From an uncultured Lachnospiraceae bacterium (GTDB taxonomy: Bacteria; Bacillota; Clostridia; Lachnospirales; Lachnospiraceae): a DNA stretch of 64,000 nt. Each line of letters opens with the position of its first letter. Position 1 is the stretch's first letter. A model generated the notes under the pieces. The model had not been told where the DNA came from, did not search any database, and worked only from the letters and a program-made list of their open reading frames with translations. The stretch covers positions 10,004-74,003 of the forward strand of contig CAKRFY010000012.1 in assembly GCA_934320895.1 (NCBI GenBank). The letters run 5' to 3'. Shown here one piece after another: positions 27,378 through 35,660 of the stretch. The position numbers and the translations under genes were made by a program.

Positions 27378-29192
27378 CTACTTTGCACCCTGTTCTTTTA
27401 TCCACTTATCTAATTCCATGTTTAATAATTTGAATGGTGCCTCTCCCATTGTTAATATATATTCATGGAATTTTTTTGGTGTGAATTTCTTTCCAAGTTT
27501 TTTTTGTGTTTTTTGATACATCTGCTCTATTTCTAAGTATCCAATAGTATATTTCAGATAATTTGCAGGTTCTAATACTATGCTGTTATATACCGTTTTA
27601 CTTTGCTCTATGTTAAATCCATATGTCTTGAGATATTTTGCAAGTTTCGTAAAATCCCAGCCGTTATAGTTTATTCCTATATCTGCTTTTGCATATATGC
27701 AAAGTGTAGCTATCGTATTTTCACGAAGTATTTCTGCCGTTTTTTCGTCTAAACCTGCGTATTTATAACTGTACAATTCAGCATATGTTCCCCAGCCTTC
27801 CACATATCCACCTATATTTACTATGCTTCTGAATGGTGACGGCGATTTTGAATAAAAATAACAGTTCTGATAAAGATGACCCGGATAGCTTTCATGCGCT
27901 ATTGTTGTAAATGCTTTGCTCAGATCATATTTTTTATTTCCATTAAGATACACCACATTATTATTATAATTATCTATAGCAGGAGTCAGATAAAAAGCAG
28001 GACTTAAACTTTCTTCAAGTGAACTGTCAACATATTTCACCTGATAATTTATGTCATCTGGCAATGTTGGAAAATCATCTTTCATTGCATCCTTTAAATG
28101 CTCTATAACTTCTTTTGGCTCAGTGTATTTGTATTTAACATTTATTGCATTTTCATAAACCTTTGAATCTTTTGCTATTATTTTAGATATTTTTTTCTGT
28201 GCCTCTTTCAGCTTTTTATCTGTCAGAATCTCCATTTCATTTATGCTTTTATCTGAACCAGTTTTTACTTTTGCAAGATACTCATAATATTTCTTTCCAT
28301 TTTCAAAACCACAAAGTCCACCATTATTTTTTCCTGTTCCTCTAAGTGCATTTAATCCATCTATAAGATTTCTATATGCCGGTATTACTTTGTTTACAAC
28401 CACACTCTTGTTCTGAGAAATAAACTCGCTTTTTGTTTGTTTATTTAAACCTTGCAGATTTGCAAGTCTTTTTTCAAATGTTGTAATAAGGTAGTTATTT
28501 TCTGTATTTTTTATAAATGCATTACACTGTTTTATTACAAGATCTGCACTGGCATCACTCATAAATAGTCCCTTTTTTACTTTAAATTTTTCATATTCCA
28601 TAATATCATTAAAATAATCAGGCACGATATTTAACAGTTTGATATAATCCTCAACATCTTTTATTGTATAAAAATTATACTCAACCAAAAGCACCGGTAA
28701 TTGAGCCTGAACTCCTGAAGTTTCACTTAAAAATTCATCATACCCCTGATACTTTGAAGATTCTAACTTCAAATCAACCATATATTCCGCAAGGTCATAC
28801 ATAAACTGTCTAGATTTAGTTAGTTTATCGTAGTCAAAACTTCTGAGTGTCGCTTTTGTATTTTCATAAACAGAATACATACTGTGCTGCTCATCCTCAT
28901 TTGCGTTTCCAAAACTTACTTCAAGATTATCAAGTCCATAAATTTTTTTATTTTTCAATGTATAATTCAGGGTCAATGTGTCTTGTGATACACCATCGAT
29001 AAAAAGCTGATTCAAAAATGCATCAAAATCTTCCTGCATTTTCTGAACAGATCTGGAGTTATCATAATTTACATTTTCCTGTAAAACACTTATAACCGAA
29101 AAATAATCACCTCTTATGGCACCAATCGCAAATAGGCAGAAAAACACTGCTATTAAAAATTTGGTTAATTTATCCTTCAAGCCGTTCACCAC
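27378..29192 (-). CDS. DUF885-family exported metallopeptidase-like protein
   Basis: About 600 residues with an N-terminal signal or anchor segment (residues 11-26) and a DUF885 body. The family's metal-binding motif is visible as IAHESYPGHLYQN near residue 433, an HE-x3-GH pattern. Family members are putative zinc carboxypeptidases, so an extracytoplasmic peptidase role is likely. The start is uncertain: GTG at 29192 lacks spacing for a ribosome site, while TTG at 29180 has GGTGG eight bases upstream and gives a better signal peptide. Confidence 0.85.
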   Translation of the reverse strand: MVNGLKDKLTKFLIAVFFCLFAIGAIRGDYFSVISVLQENVNYDNSRSVQKMQEDFDAFLNQLFIDGVSQDTLTLNYTLKNKKIYGLDNLEVSFGNANEDEQHSMYSVYENTKATLRSFDYDKLTKSRQFMYDLAEYMVDLKLESSKYQGYDEFLSETSGVQAQLPVLLVEYNFYTIKDVEDYIKLLNIVPDYFNDIMEYEKFKVKKGLFMSDASADLVIKQCNAFIKNTENNYLITTFEKRLANLQGLNKQTKSEFISQNKSVVVNKVIPAYRNLIDGLNALRGTGKNNGGLCGFENGKKYYEYLAKVKTGSDKSINEMEILTDKKLKEAQKKISKIIAKDSKVYENAINVKYKYTEPKEVIEHLKDAMKDDFPTLPDDINYQVKYVDSSLEESLSPAFYLTPAIDNYNNNVVYLNGNKKYDLSKAFTTIAHESYPGHLYQNCYFYSKSPSPFRSIVNIGGYVEGWGTYAELYSYKYAGLDEKTAEILRENTIATLCIYAKADIGINYNGWDFTKLAKYLKTYGFNIEQSKTVYNSIVLEPANYLKYTIGYLEIEQMYQKTQKKLGKKFTPKKFHEYILTMGEAPFKLLNMELDKWIKEQGAK

Positions 29193-29417
29193 CCTATTTA
29201 ATAATTTTCAATTATTCAAAACACCTTCTAACATTATAATATCAGAAATAATTTGATTAGATGTTATAAAAATTAATAATATGTTTTTATTTTCTAATAT
29301 TATAATCAGCATAGCAATGTAACAAATTATATAATTTTTCATATAATATAAAGATTAGATATATAAGTATATTCTAATTTTCAAAATATATGATTCTGTT
29401 AACGAAAGGAATTTCCT

Positions 29418-29858
29418 ATGAATAACATGAATTTCAGACGACAAACTAATTGTCAGGGCTGCGGCAATTGCAACTGCCGTCAGCAAAATCAACCATCCGA
29501 ACCAGACTGCCGCTGTGGTAATCCAGGTATTGAACCACGAAATGAAAACGGCTGTAACCGTCAGACTACACCGCAGCGCACAGGTGGATGTAATATGCAA
29601 AATGCAAACCCAGTTCAAAATAACAGTAACTGTGACTCAGCTCCAAACAGACCTCACGAAAATTGCAGAGAATCAATCTCACATATCGATATGCACAATA
29701 TTCCTATCGGAATAGGATATGTTCCATGGCAAAAATGGAGAAAAATAAATGCTCTCTGTGATGGACTTTCACAGGGAACTATCTTCAAGGAACTGTCATT
29801 ACCTTTTTATGGCTGTATACCAACTGGCTTTTGCAACGATAAAGGAGGTGCAAGATGA
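29418..29858 (+). CDS. cotJA: Spore coat protein CotJA with Cys-rich N-terminal extension
   Basis: A 146-residue protein. The C-terminal 60 residues match CotJA (IPIGIGYVPWQKW and LSQGTIFKELSLPFYG). The first 85 residues are Asn/Gln/Arg-rich and contain ten cysteines, in patterns such as CQGCGNCNC, unlike the short CotJA of Bacillus. The ATG follows GAAAGGAAT. Four bases overlap with cotJB, and the three cotJ genes form one operon active late in sporulation in the mother cell (family knowledge). No confident sporulation sigma promoter was recognised upstream. Confidence 0.88.
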   Translation: MNNMNFRRQTNCQGCGNCNCRQQNQPSEPDCRCGNPGIEPRNENGCNRQTTPQRTGGCNMQNANPVQNNSNCDSAPNRPHENCRESISHIDMHNIPIGIGYVPWQKWRKINALCDGLSQGTIFKELSLPFYGCIPTGFCNDKGGAR

Positions 29859-30100
29859 ATAGAGAAAAGCACAATCTCCTTGCCTATATCACACAGGTAA
29901 GTTTCGCAATGGATGACACTGTTCTATTTCTCGATACACATCCGTGTGATAAAGAGGCACTCAGTTATTACAATCAGCTAAAAAAAGAAAGACGAGATGC
30001 TGTTAGAGAATACACACAGAAATATGGTCCTCTGTCAAAGTACGATGTCGAGGACTCATGCTATTGGGAATGGGTAAAAGACCCATGGCCTTGGGAATAA
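29855..30100 (+). CDS. cotJB: Spore coat protein CotJB
   Basis: An 81-residue protein with the CotJB pattern: QVSFAMDDTVLFLDTHPCD, then YYNQLKKERRDA and the C-terminal WEWVKDPWPWE. It starts in an ATGA overlap with cotJA, preceded by AAAGGAGG. It works with CotJA and CotJC in the inner coat. Confidence 0.92.
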   Translation: MNREKHNLLAYITQVSFAMDDTVLFLDTHPCDKEALSYYNQLKKERRDAVREYTQKYGPLSKYDVEDSCYWEWVKDPWPWE

Positions 30101-30156
30101 AGGAGCAAATTTTTAAATCAAATAATCTTTGCGTTTAACGCAGAAATGAGGAGTTT

Positions 30157-30768
30157 ATGTTTAATTATGAAAAGCGATTGCAATACCCTGTTAATATAAC
30201 AAGGTGTGACCCAAAAGCTGCCATGGTAATTATCAGTCAATACGGTGGTCCCGACGGCGAAGCCGGTGCAGCACTACGCTACCTTTCACAGCGTTACAGT
30301 ATGGTTGACCGCCGTGTTATGGGAACCCTTACCGATATCGGCACTGAGGAACTTGGACATCTTGAAATTGTTGCAACTATCATAAGACAGCTTACCAAAA
30401 ACCTTACACCTGAAGAAATCAAAGCATCAGGCTTTGATAAATACTATATCGACCACACTCTCGCCATATGGCCACAAGCAGCAAGCGGTGAGCCATTTAG
30501 CGCAAGCCAGCTCCAAAGTACAGGAGATACCATTACAGACCTTTATGAAGATATGGCTGCTGAACAAAAAGCCCGCCTGACATACGATAATATTCTTCGT
30601 ATAGTCAAAGATCCTGAAGTTGCTGATCCTATCCGTTTCTTACGCGAAAGAGAAATCGTCCATTTTCAGCGGTTTGGAGAATGTCTCAGACGCACACAGG
30701 AAAATCTTGATTGTAGAAACTTTTATGCATTTAATCAGCAGATTGATAAGAAGAGTTGTGGGAAATAG
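30157..30768 (+). CDS. cotJC: CotJC, manganese-catalase-like spore coat protein
   Basis: A 203-residue ferritin-fold protein of the manganese catalase family. Metal-ligand Glu/His residues are visible in GEAGAALRYL, GTEELGHLEI and EREIVHFQRFGE. It begins 57 bases after cotJB with TGAGGAG ahead of the ATG. It is expected to be a coat component with possible peroxide-removing activity. Confidence 0.93.
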   Translation: MFNYEKRLQYPVNITRCDPKAAMVIISQYGGPDGEAGAALRYLSQRYSMVDRRVMGTLTDIGTEELGHLEIVATIIRQLTKNLTPEEIKASGFDKYYIDHTLAIWPQAASGEPFSASQLQSTGDTITDLYEDMAAEQKARLTYDNILRIVKDPEVADPIRFLREREIVHFQRFGECLRRTQENLDCRNFYAFNQQIDKKSCGK

Positions 30769-30818
30769 AGCACCGAAGCTCTATGTCTAAACATTATGAA
30801 CTAATAATTCTATTTCTT

Positions 30819-30852
30819 CAAAAATGGTGGATGTCTAAAAAACATCCACCAT
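30819..30852 (-). terminator. Terminator of the candidate small RNA
   Basis: On the minus strand ATGGTGGATGT pairs perfectly with ACATCCACCAT over a seven-base loop and is followed at once by TTTTTG. There is no T-run on the plus strand, so it serves leftward transcription, although the only rightward gene here is cotJC. Confidence 0.82.
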
Positions 30853-31071
30853 GTCTTTAATCTTAAAGCATAAAATCCGTCATATCATCATCTTTCCCCC
30901 AAAAATCTTTTTCAAGCCATTTTTCTTGTCTGCTCTTAAAGAATTATTCCTTTACTTCCCAACATTCACTAAAAGCATCCATCCTCTGAACAGATTAAGG
31001 ATGAGATGCTTTTAGTCTATAACTCCCGGCAAACCATTTATACACTATAGTGAACTACTAAATTTAAGTGC
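30819..31071 (-). ncRNA. Candidate agr-controlled small RNA (RNAIII-like)
   Basis: A transcript of about 250 bases is predicted from an extended -10 at 31078-31083 to the terminator at 30819-30852. An internal hairpin pairs AAAAGCATC-CATCCT with AGGATG-A-GATGCTTTT (30971-31013, 12-base loop). The promoter carries the same paired 9-bp repeats, at the same spacing, as the agr promoters at 59181-59345. No convincing gene lies in it; the longest short frame is a 12-codon stretch from an ATG with AGAGG too close, followed beyond a TAA by 25 more open codons. It fills the otherwise gene-free interval 30769-31188. Existence and function are inference from promoter, structure and terminator. Confidence 0.55.
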
Positions 31072-31077
31072 ATATAT

Positions 31078-31145
31078 ATTATACCAGTTTTTTATTCACT
31101 TTTTGCTTTTTTGCTACGAATGGTCATATTTTGTCAATGAGTGGT
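31078..31145 (-). promoter_or_regulatory. AgrA/LytTR-type activated promoter for the candidate small RNA
   Basis: On the minus strand ACCACTCAT (31145-31137), a 12-base spacer and ACCATTCGT (31124-31116) are followed, exactly 32 bases later, by TGG-TATAAT (extended -10, hexamer 31083-31078). There is no good -35 box, as expected for an activator-dependent promoter. The bases after the second repeat (AGCAAAA) also match the agrD promoter. Confidence 0.65.
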
Positions 31146-31188
31146 CAAATCTTTATGCTATAATAATAATTCACATTTGCTTTATAAA

Positions 31189-31548
31189 TTACCAGCTACA
31201 CCTTCCACAATTAGTGCAATTCGTACAATGACTTTTAGCTTTTACACGTTTGGGTACAAACTCCTCTGCTTGCAATTTCACTGTTCCGTTTTCAAGTTCC
31301 TTCTCCGATAGTTTAAGCGTTTCTTTTCCATTATCTAATACGATCAAACCTTTTTCTATATAAATGTGTATTGGTTTTATATTAAATTTTCCCGGATTCA
31401 TACAGCTTTCTACAGCTACTGGTTCTATTTTTTCCACTATATTTCCCAATCTGTCAATTATTTTAATCCTCTTTTTTGACAGACAAGCTTTTTCTATATC
31501 TCCTAAATTTTCAAATATTTCTATCATTCGTTTTTCCTTTTCTTTCAT
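31189..31548 (-). CDS. Hypothetical protein with C-terminal Cys cluster
   Basis: A 119-residue soluble, charged protein that I do not recognise. It ends in HCTNCTNCGRCSW, four cysteines spaced like a small metal site. No strong ribosome site precedes the ATG at 31548; the ATG at 31527 is an alternative. Its 3' end faces the agr-type promoter region at 31078-31145. It may be a genuine lineage-specific gene. Confidence 0.5.
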   Translation of the reverse strand: MKEKEKRMIEIFENLGDIEKACLSKKRIKIIDRLGNIVEKIEPVAVESCMNPGKFNIKPIHIYIEKGLIVLDNGKETLKLSEKELENGTVKLQAEEFVPKRVKAKSHCTNCTNCGRCSW

Positions 31549-31759
31549 TGTAATTTATAGCTTTTGTTTATTATGTATTCTTCTTTGCAGATAGTAGTGT
31601 ATTTATATCACCAATGTATATCTTAACAGCGAGTGTCAGACTTGCAATTGAATAATAATATTTCAATAAATAACTATCCAGTTTACACCTACTTGCATTA
31701 TACCCATTTTTTTTGTAATATTGTCTATAGCAATTATACTTTATTATCGGAGGATTTTT

Positions 31760-32413
31760 ATGCGACTTAGAAATGTAAAGGGTTCTCAGGAAAAAATTCT
31801 TGAAAATCACTATACTATACAGACTGATGGTACAAATGGTGAAGATTACAATGGGCTTTGGAGAAAGAATATTTTTAATAACGACAATCCTATCCATATT
31901 GAAATTGGTATGGGTAAGGGACAGTTTATTATGGGACTTGCCAAAAACAACCCTGACATAAATTATATCGGTATTGAAAAATATTCAAGTGTTCTTGTGC
32001 GTGCTCTTGATAAAAGAGAAAGTCTTGAAACAGATAATCTTATGTTTTTGAGAATGGATGCTGAGGATATTACCGAATACTTTGCTCCTGGAGAAGTTTC
32101 TCGTATTTATCTGAATTTTTCAGATCCATGGCCTAAAGACCGCCATGCCAAAAGAAGACTTACTTCTTCTCAATTTCTTGAAAGATATGACAAAATTCTT
32201 GCTAAAGATGGGCATATTCAATTTAAAACTGACAACCGCCCGCTTTTCGATTTTTCTCTTGAGGAGATAAGACAAGCAGGCTGGATCATTGACATGTATG
32301 ATTTTGATTTACACAAAGATGGTCCTGCTAAAGATAATATCATGACGGAATATGAAGAAAAATTCTTCAATCAGGGAAAACCTATATGTAAACTCATATG
32401 CCATAGAGATTAA
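31760..32413 (+). CDS. trmB: tRNA (guanine-N7)-methyltransferase TrmB
   Basis: A 217-residue SAM-dependent enzyme that forms m7G46 in tRNA. The SAM-binding block is HIEIGMGKGQFI, and the TrmB signature LNFSDPWPKDRHAKRRL is complete, followed by FKTDNRPLFDFSLEE. The start at 31760 (MRLRNVKG) follows a GGAGG site; upstream frame extension lacks support. A terminator follows. Confidence 0.95.
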   Translation: MRLRNVKGSQEKILENHYTIQTDGTNGEDYNGLWRKNIFNNDNPIHIEIGMGKGQFIMGLAKNNPDINYIGIEKYSSVLVRALDKRESLETDNLMFLRMDAEDITEYFAPGEVSRIYLNFSDPWPKDRHAKRRLTSSQFLERYDKILAKDGHIQFKTDNRPLFDFSLEEIRQAGWIIDMYDFDLHKDGPAKDNIMTEYEEKFFNQGKPICKLICHRD

Positions 32414-32430
32414 TATAAAAAATACTGCTA

Positions 32431-32457
32431 ATGTGATATTTTATCACATGACTTTTT
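32431..32457 (+). terminator. Terminator of trmB
   Basis: ATGTGAT and ATCACAT form a seven-base-pair stem with a five-base loop, followed by GACTTTTTG. It lies 18 bases after the trmB stop. Confidence 0.75.
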
Positions 32458-32560
32458 GTTTCAATACAAAACATATAGCTTTTATAGAATCGCCCAGTAC
32501 CTTTGATGTATTCCAGAGGTGCGTAGCATCTATAGCAACATAACATCACATAATATTTAA

Positions 32561-32668
32561 AGGCTGCCGTTATATTAATTGATATACCCACTTTTATAAG
32601 TAGTAAGTGATTTTTATTATTTCACCTGTCTACTTTAAAAATAATCATATCAAATATTACGGCAGCCT
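32561..32668. repeat. 108-bp inverted-repeat element
   Basis: AGGCTGCCGT (32561-32570) and ACGGCAGCCT (32659-32668) are perfect inverted copies. TTGATAT and ATATCAA inside them extend the arms, with about 60 bases between. It lies 20 bases past the stop of the AI-2E gene. It may be a long terminator hairpin for that gene or a small non-autonomous element. Confidence 0.5.
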
Positions 32669-32687
32669 ATCTTCTTTTTTCTATTTT

Positions 32688-34037
32688 CTATTCTTCCAAT
32701 GCTTCTACTTTTTTCCCACGCAGTCTGTATGAGATTATCTTATTTAGCAGAAATGCAAATACTGCTACTACCGGCACTCCGATAAACATTCCGACTACTC
32801 CAAAGTATGCTCCTCCGACTGTTATTCCAAATATTACCCATATAGGGCTAAGTCCTGTTGACTGTCCCAAAAGTCTTGGTCCTAAGATAAGTCCATCAAA
32901 CTGTTGAAGTGCAAATATCATTATTACAAATATCAGTGCATCTTTCGGGTTTGTACAAAGATATATAAGTACTCCCGGTACTGCTCCGATAAATGGTCCG
33001 AAGTATGGAATCATATTTGTTATTCCGACTATTACACTTATAAGCACTGTATATGGCAAGTGTAAGATATTCATTATGACAAAACACAGACATCCGATTA
33101 TAAGCGAGTCGATTGCTTTGCTTATCAGAAATGCACTGAATATCTCATTACATTCCCCGAATGTTTTGCAGATAGTGTTTCCCTTCTTTTCACTGAATAT
33201 TGAATATACAAGTCTCTTTCCCTGATATTTGAATGTCTCTCTTTCAACTATCATATATACTGAAATGATAAGTGCAAGCAGGATATTGATTACAACTTTT
33301 ACTATCGAAACTGATACTGAAAACACCATAGGTATTACATTTCCTACTACATTTGTTCCATATTTTATAAGATTTGGAACCATCTCGTTGAGCCTCTCAC
33401 TTATATAATCTGTATCTATTTCCGGATATTTATCGTGCAAATCAGCGAGAAGTTTAAGAGTTTTGTTATATACAACAGGTATATTCCCTGTAAGTTCTGC
33501 TATACTATCCCCTATCTGCGGAATTACAAATACAAATGCTACAGTGATAAAACCAATGAGTAACACATACGAAAACAACAGCGATAACATTTTTACCGCT
33601 TTTTCATATTTTTTCCCTGTCACACGCTTTTCAAAAAGTCCATATGTTTTTTCAAAGAGCGGCGATACAAAATACGCAATTATCACGGCTACAAAAAATG
33701 GCGATAAAACTTTGCAGAAGTTCATCACAAATGCCTTTGTAGCCCCCCAATTCTGAAGCATTATAAAAATAATCGCTCCCCAAAATATAACAAATAACAT
33801 GTACAGACATACTTTGAGATATTTTCTGTCAAAATTGAACCATCCTATCGTCTCTCTCTCTACTTTTCCATGAAACAGATAAAGTTTTTTTTCATTATGC
33901 ACACTGCCATCAATATTTTTATCATTGTCATATGCATCCGAATGATTTTTTTCTAAATTTTCCTGGATTTTATTCTCATTCTCTTTTTCATCCTCACTTC
34001 TTTGTTGTTCTTTCTTTTCTTTTTCGTCGTCAACCAT
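32688..34037 (-). CDS. AI-2E family transporter
   Basis: A 449-residue polytopic protein. A charged N-terminal tail of about 60 residues precedes the seven or eight membrane helices of the AI-2E/TqsA/PerM superfamily. The conserved C-terminal block is ITNMIPYFGPFIGAVPGVLI, then FDGLILGPRLLGQSTGLSPI. Members export small molecules or exchange ions; the substrate cannot be told from sequence. The start at 34037 (MVDDEKEK) has GAGGAG eight bases upstream; a GTG at 34052 is less likely. It stands alone. Confidence 0.88.
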   Translation of the reverse strand: MVDDEKEKKEQQRSEDEKENENKIQENLEKNHSDAYDNDKNIDGSVHNEKKLYLFHGKVERETIGWFNFDRKYLKVCLYMLFVIFWGAIIFIMLQNWGATKAFVMNFCKVLSPFFVAVIIAYFVSPLFEKTYGLFEKRVTGKKYEKAVKMLSLLFSYVLLIGFITVAFVFVIPQIGDSIAELTGNIPVVYNKTLKLLADLHDKYPEIDTDYISERLNEMVPNLIKYGTNVVGNVIPMVFSVSVSIVKVVINILLALIISVYMIVERETFKYQGKRLVYSIFSEKKGNTICKTFGECNEIFSAFLISKAIDSLIIGCLCFVIMNILHLPYTVLISVIVGITNMIPYFGPFIGAVPGVLIYLCTNPKDALIFVIMIFALQQFDGLILGPRLLGQSTGLSPIWVIFGITVGGAYFGVVGMFIGVPVVAVFAFLLNKIISYRLRGKKVEALEE

Positions 34038-34248
34038 AAATATACTCCTCACTTGATTTTTTATATCACTTTAATGTTTTTCTTCTTTGTATTATAATAA
34101 TAACAAATCACAGCTATTTTAAAAGTACTGTTTTGAAAAATTAAGCAAATTTTAATGTTATTTGTTACTAATGCATTATTATAAATATAACTGTACATCC
34201 AGCTGTGACAAAAAATACTATTAAATAACACAATGGAGGTAATATATT

Positions 34249-34806
34249 ATGGCAGACGCACTTATTTTTCTAGCACCTGGGTATGAAGAAGTAGAAATGC
34301 TTACAGTTGTTGATATGGTCAGACGTGCCGGGCTAGTGATAGATATGGTTTCCATCACTGATACTCTTGAGGTTACAAGTTCACACAATGTTACTGTCAA
34401 GGCAGATAAACTTTTTAAGGACGCTGATTTTGACAGCGCAAAGATGATCGTTCTTCCTGGCGGTATTCCAGGAACACCGAATCTTTTAGCTTACAAACCA
34501 CTCACTGATAAAATCTTAGAATTTAAAGAAAATGGAAAGCTTCTTTCTGCTGTTTGTGCTGCTCCTACTGTTTACGGTGAACTCGGTTTATTAAAGGAAC
34601 ACAAAGCTACATGTTATCCAGGAATGGAGTCAAAACTTAACTGCGCAGAACACCTTGAAGATCCTGTAGTTGTCGATGGACAGTTTACAACAAGCCGTGG
34701 AATGGGCACATGCATAGAATTTGCCAGTGCTATCATAACACGCCTTAAAGACAAAAAAACAGCCGAAGAAATAAAGACTAAGATCATATATAATGTTAAA
34801 AAATAA
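34249..34806 (+). CDS. DJ-1/PfpI family protein
   Basis: A 185-residue protein of the DJ-1 branch. The conserved Glu is in GYEEVEML and the nucleophilic Cys in SAVCAAPTVYG near residue 104. DJ-1 homologues have been described as glyoxalases, deglycases or chaperones; oxidative or carbonyl stress defence is the safest role. The ATG follows ATGGAGGT. It is followed by a two-way terminator shared with the DUF1292 gene. Confidence 0.9.
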   Translation: MADALIFLAPGYEEVEMLTVVDMVRRAGLVIDMVSITDTLEVTSSHNVTVKADKLFKDADFDSAKMIVLPGGIPGTPNLLAYKPLTDKILEFKENGKLLSAVCAAPTVYGELGLLKEHKATCYPGMESKLNCAEHLEDPVVVDGQFTTSRGMGTCIEFASAIITRLKDKKTAEEIKTKIIYNVKK

Positions 34807-34866
34807 TTTAACAACATTACATTAACAAGTATTGTTATTTTGATATTCCAGAAACATACGTTAAAT

Positions 34867-34901
34867 AAACGCCCTAAATTGATAAACAGTTTAGGGCGTT
34901 T
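34867..34901. terminator. Bidirectional terminator
   Basis: AAACGCCCTAAA and TTTAGGGCGTTT form a 12-bp perfect stem with an 11-base loop between the convergent DJ-1 and DUF1292 genes. T-rich sequence lies on both sides. Confidence 0.85.
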
Positions 34902-34924
34902 CCATATTGTTTCATTATATTTTA

Positions 34925-35230
34925 CTACTGCTGCTCCATCATTCTACTCCATGCTCTCGCATCAAGTTTCTCCTCATACGCATCTGCTGCCGCATCATAT
35001 TCATCTTCATCATCAATATCTTCCATTTCAAAGTCATCATTGCCTAAATCTTTAAGTCTGAATACATAATATTCAGTTACATTTTCCACATCTCCCGGAA
35101 TGGCAGCACAATATGTTTTTCCATCTACCTCGTAAATCTCATCTATATAAAAATCTCTGTCAACACCATCCTCATCTGTAAGTGTAACCATTGTCTCCTC
35201 ATATCCATAATCACTGTTTTTCTTTGCCAT
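34925..35230 (-). CDS. DUF1292 protein
   Basis: A 101-residue acidic protein with the DUF1292 pattern: VTLTDEDGVDRDFYIDEIYE, then GKTYCAAIPGD and EYYVFRL. The last 40 residues are rich in Asp and Glu. Function is unknown across the family (YrzB-like). It is divergent from the HTH-aminotransferase gene. Confidence 0.85.
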   Translation of the reverse strand: MAKKNSDYGYEETMVTLTDEDGVDRDFYIDEIYEVDGKTYCAAIPGDVENVTEYYVFRLKDLGNDDFEMEDIDDEDEYDAAADAYEEKLDARAWSRMMEQQ

Positions 35231-35599
35231 AAAATATCCTCATTTCTGCACACGTTTTTTGTGCATATCAAGTTTGTATCAAGTGTGCGCAGACACAAAT
35301 CTTGTGTGTGAAAAATTTTATTTTTCACACTATCCTGCTGTTTTCTTGTCAAACGGATATTCGCAATCCGCTCTGCTACTTGCTCATAACACTATTTTTA
35401 TTTTCTTAATTTTAGTATGGTTAAATATCTTAACTACTGCGTAGTCGCATAAACAATACAAACAGTATACCTCAATAATACATTTTTGTATATCATATTA
35501 TTTTTATATTTGCTCTCCTCCCTCTATCAATTCAACATCATTGAACTTTTTTAAATTTAGAATACTGTTTCTTATAATATTTAAAGTTTTTCAAAAAGT
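35231..35599. other. Gene-free interval with a hairpin and a direct repeat
   Basis: A 10-bp perfect stem, GTGTGAAAAA (35306-35315) with TTTTTCACAC (35321-35330), lies upstream of the DUF1292 gene. The dispersed repeat copy C follows. A 13-bp sequence, ATTGAACTTTTTT (35540-35552), recurs at 35600-35612, where it covers the -35 box of the next gene and could be an operator. No gene is seen. Confidence 0.5.
35347..35405 (+). repeat. Dispersed intergenic repeat, copy C
   Basis: It begins TGTCAAACGGATATTCGCAA and continues through GCTCTGCTACTTGCTCAT, matching copies A, B and D. It lies between divergent genes. Confidence 0.7.
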
Positions 35600-35600
35600 A

Positions 35601-35629
35601 TTGAACTTTTTTTGAACCAGCGTTATACT
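35601..35629 (+). promoter_or_regulatory. Promoter of the HTH-aminotransferase gene
   Basis: TTGAAC (35601-35606), a 17-base spacer and TATACT (35624-35629) lie 32 bases before the start codon. The -35 box sits inside the second copy of a 13-bp direct repeat, so autoregulation by the encoded HTH domain is possible. Confidence 0.65.
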
Positions 35630-35660
35630 ATACGCAAAAGTGCAAGAATGGAGATTATAT

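Noticed and set aside
31116..31164. The repeats at 31116-31145 as a rightward promoter with TGC-TATAAT at 31159
   Set aside because: Only 13 bases separate repeat and -10 in that direction against a fixed 32 in the other three-way comparison, and the rightward product would be antisense to the hypothetical gene. A plain rightward promoter cannot be excluded.
31571..31897. Leftward open frame overlapping trmB
   Set aside because: It lies opposite the clear trmB gene, has no ribosome site and no recognisable family.
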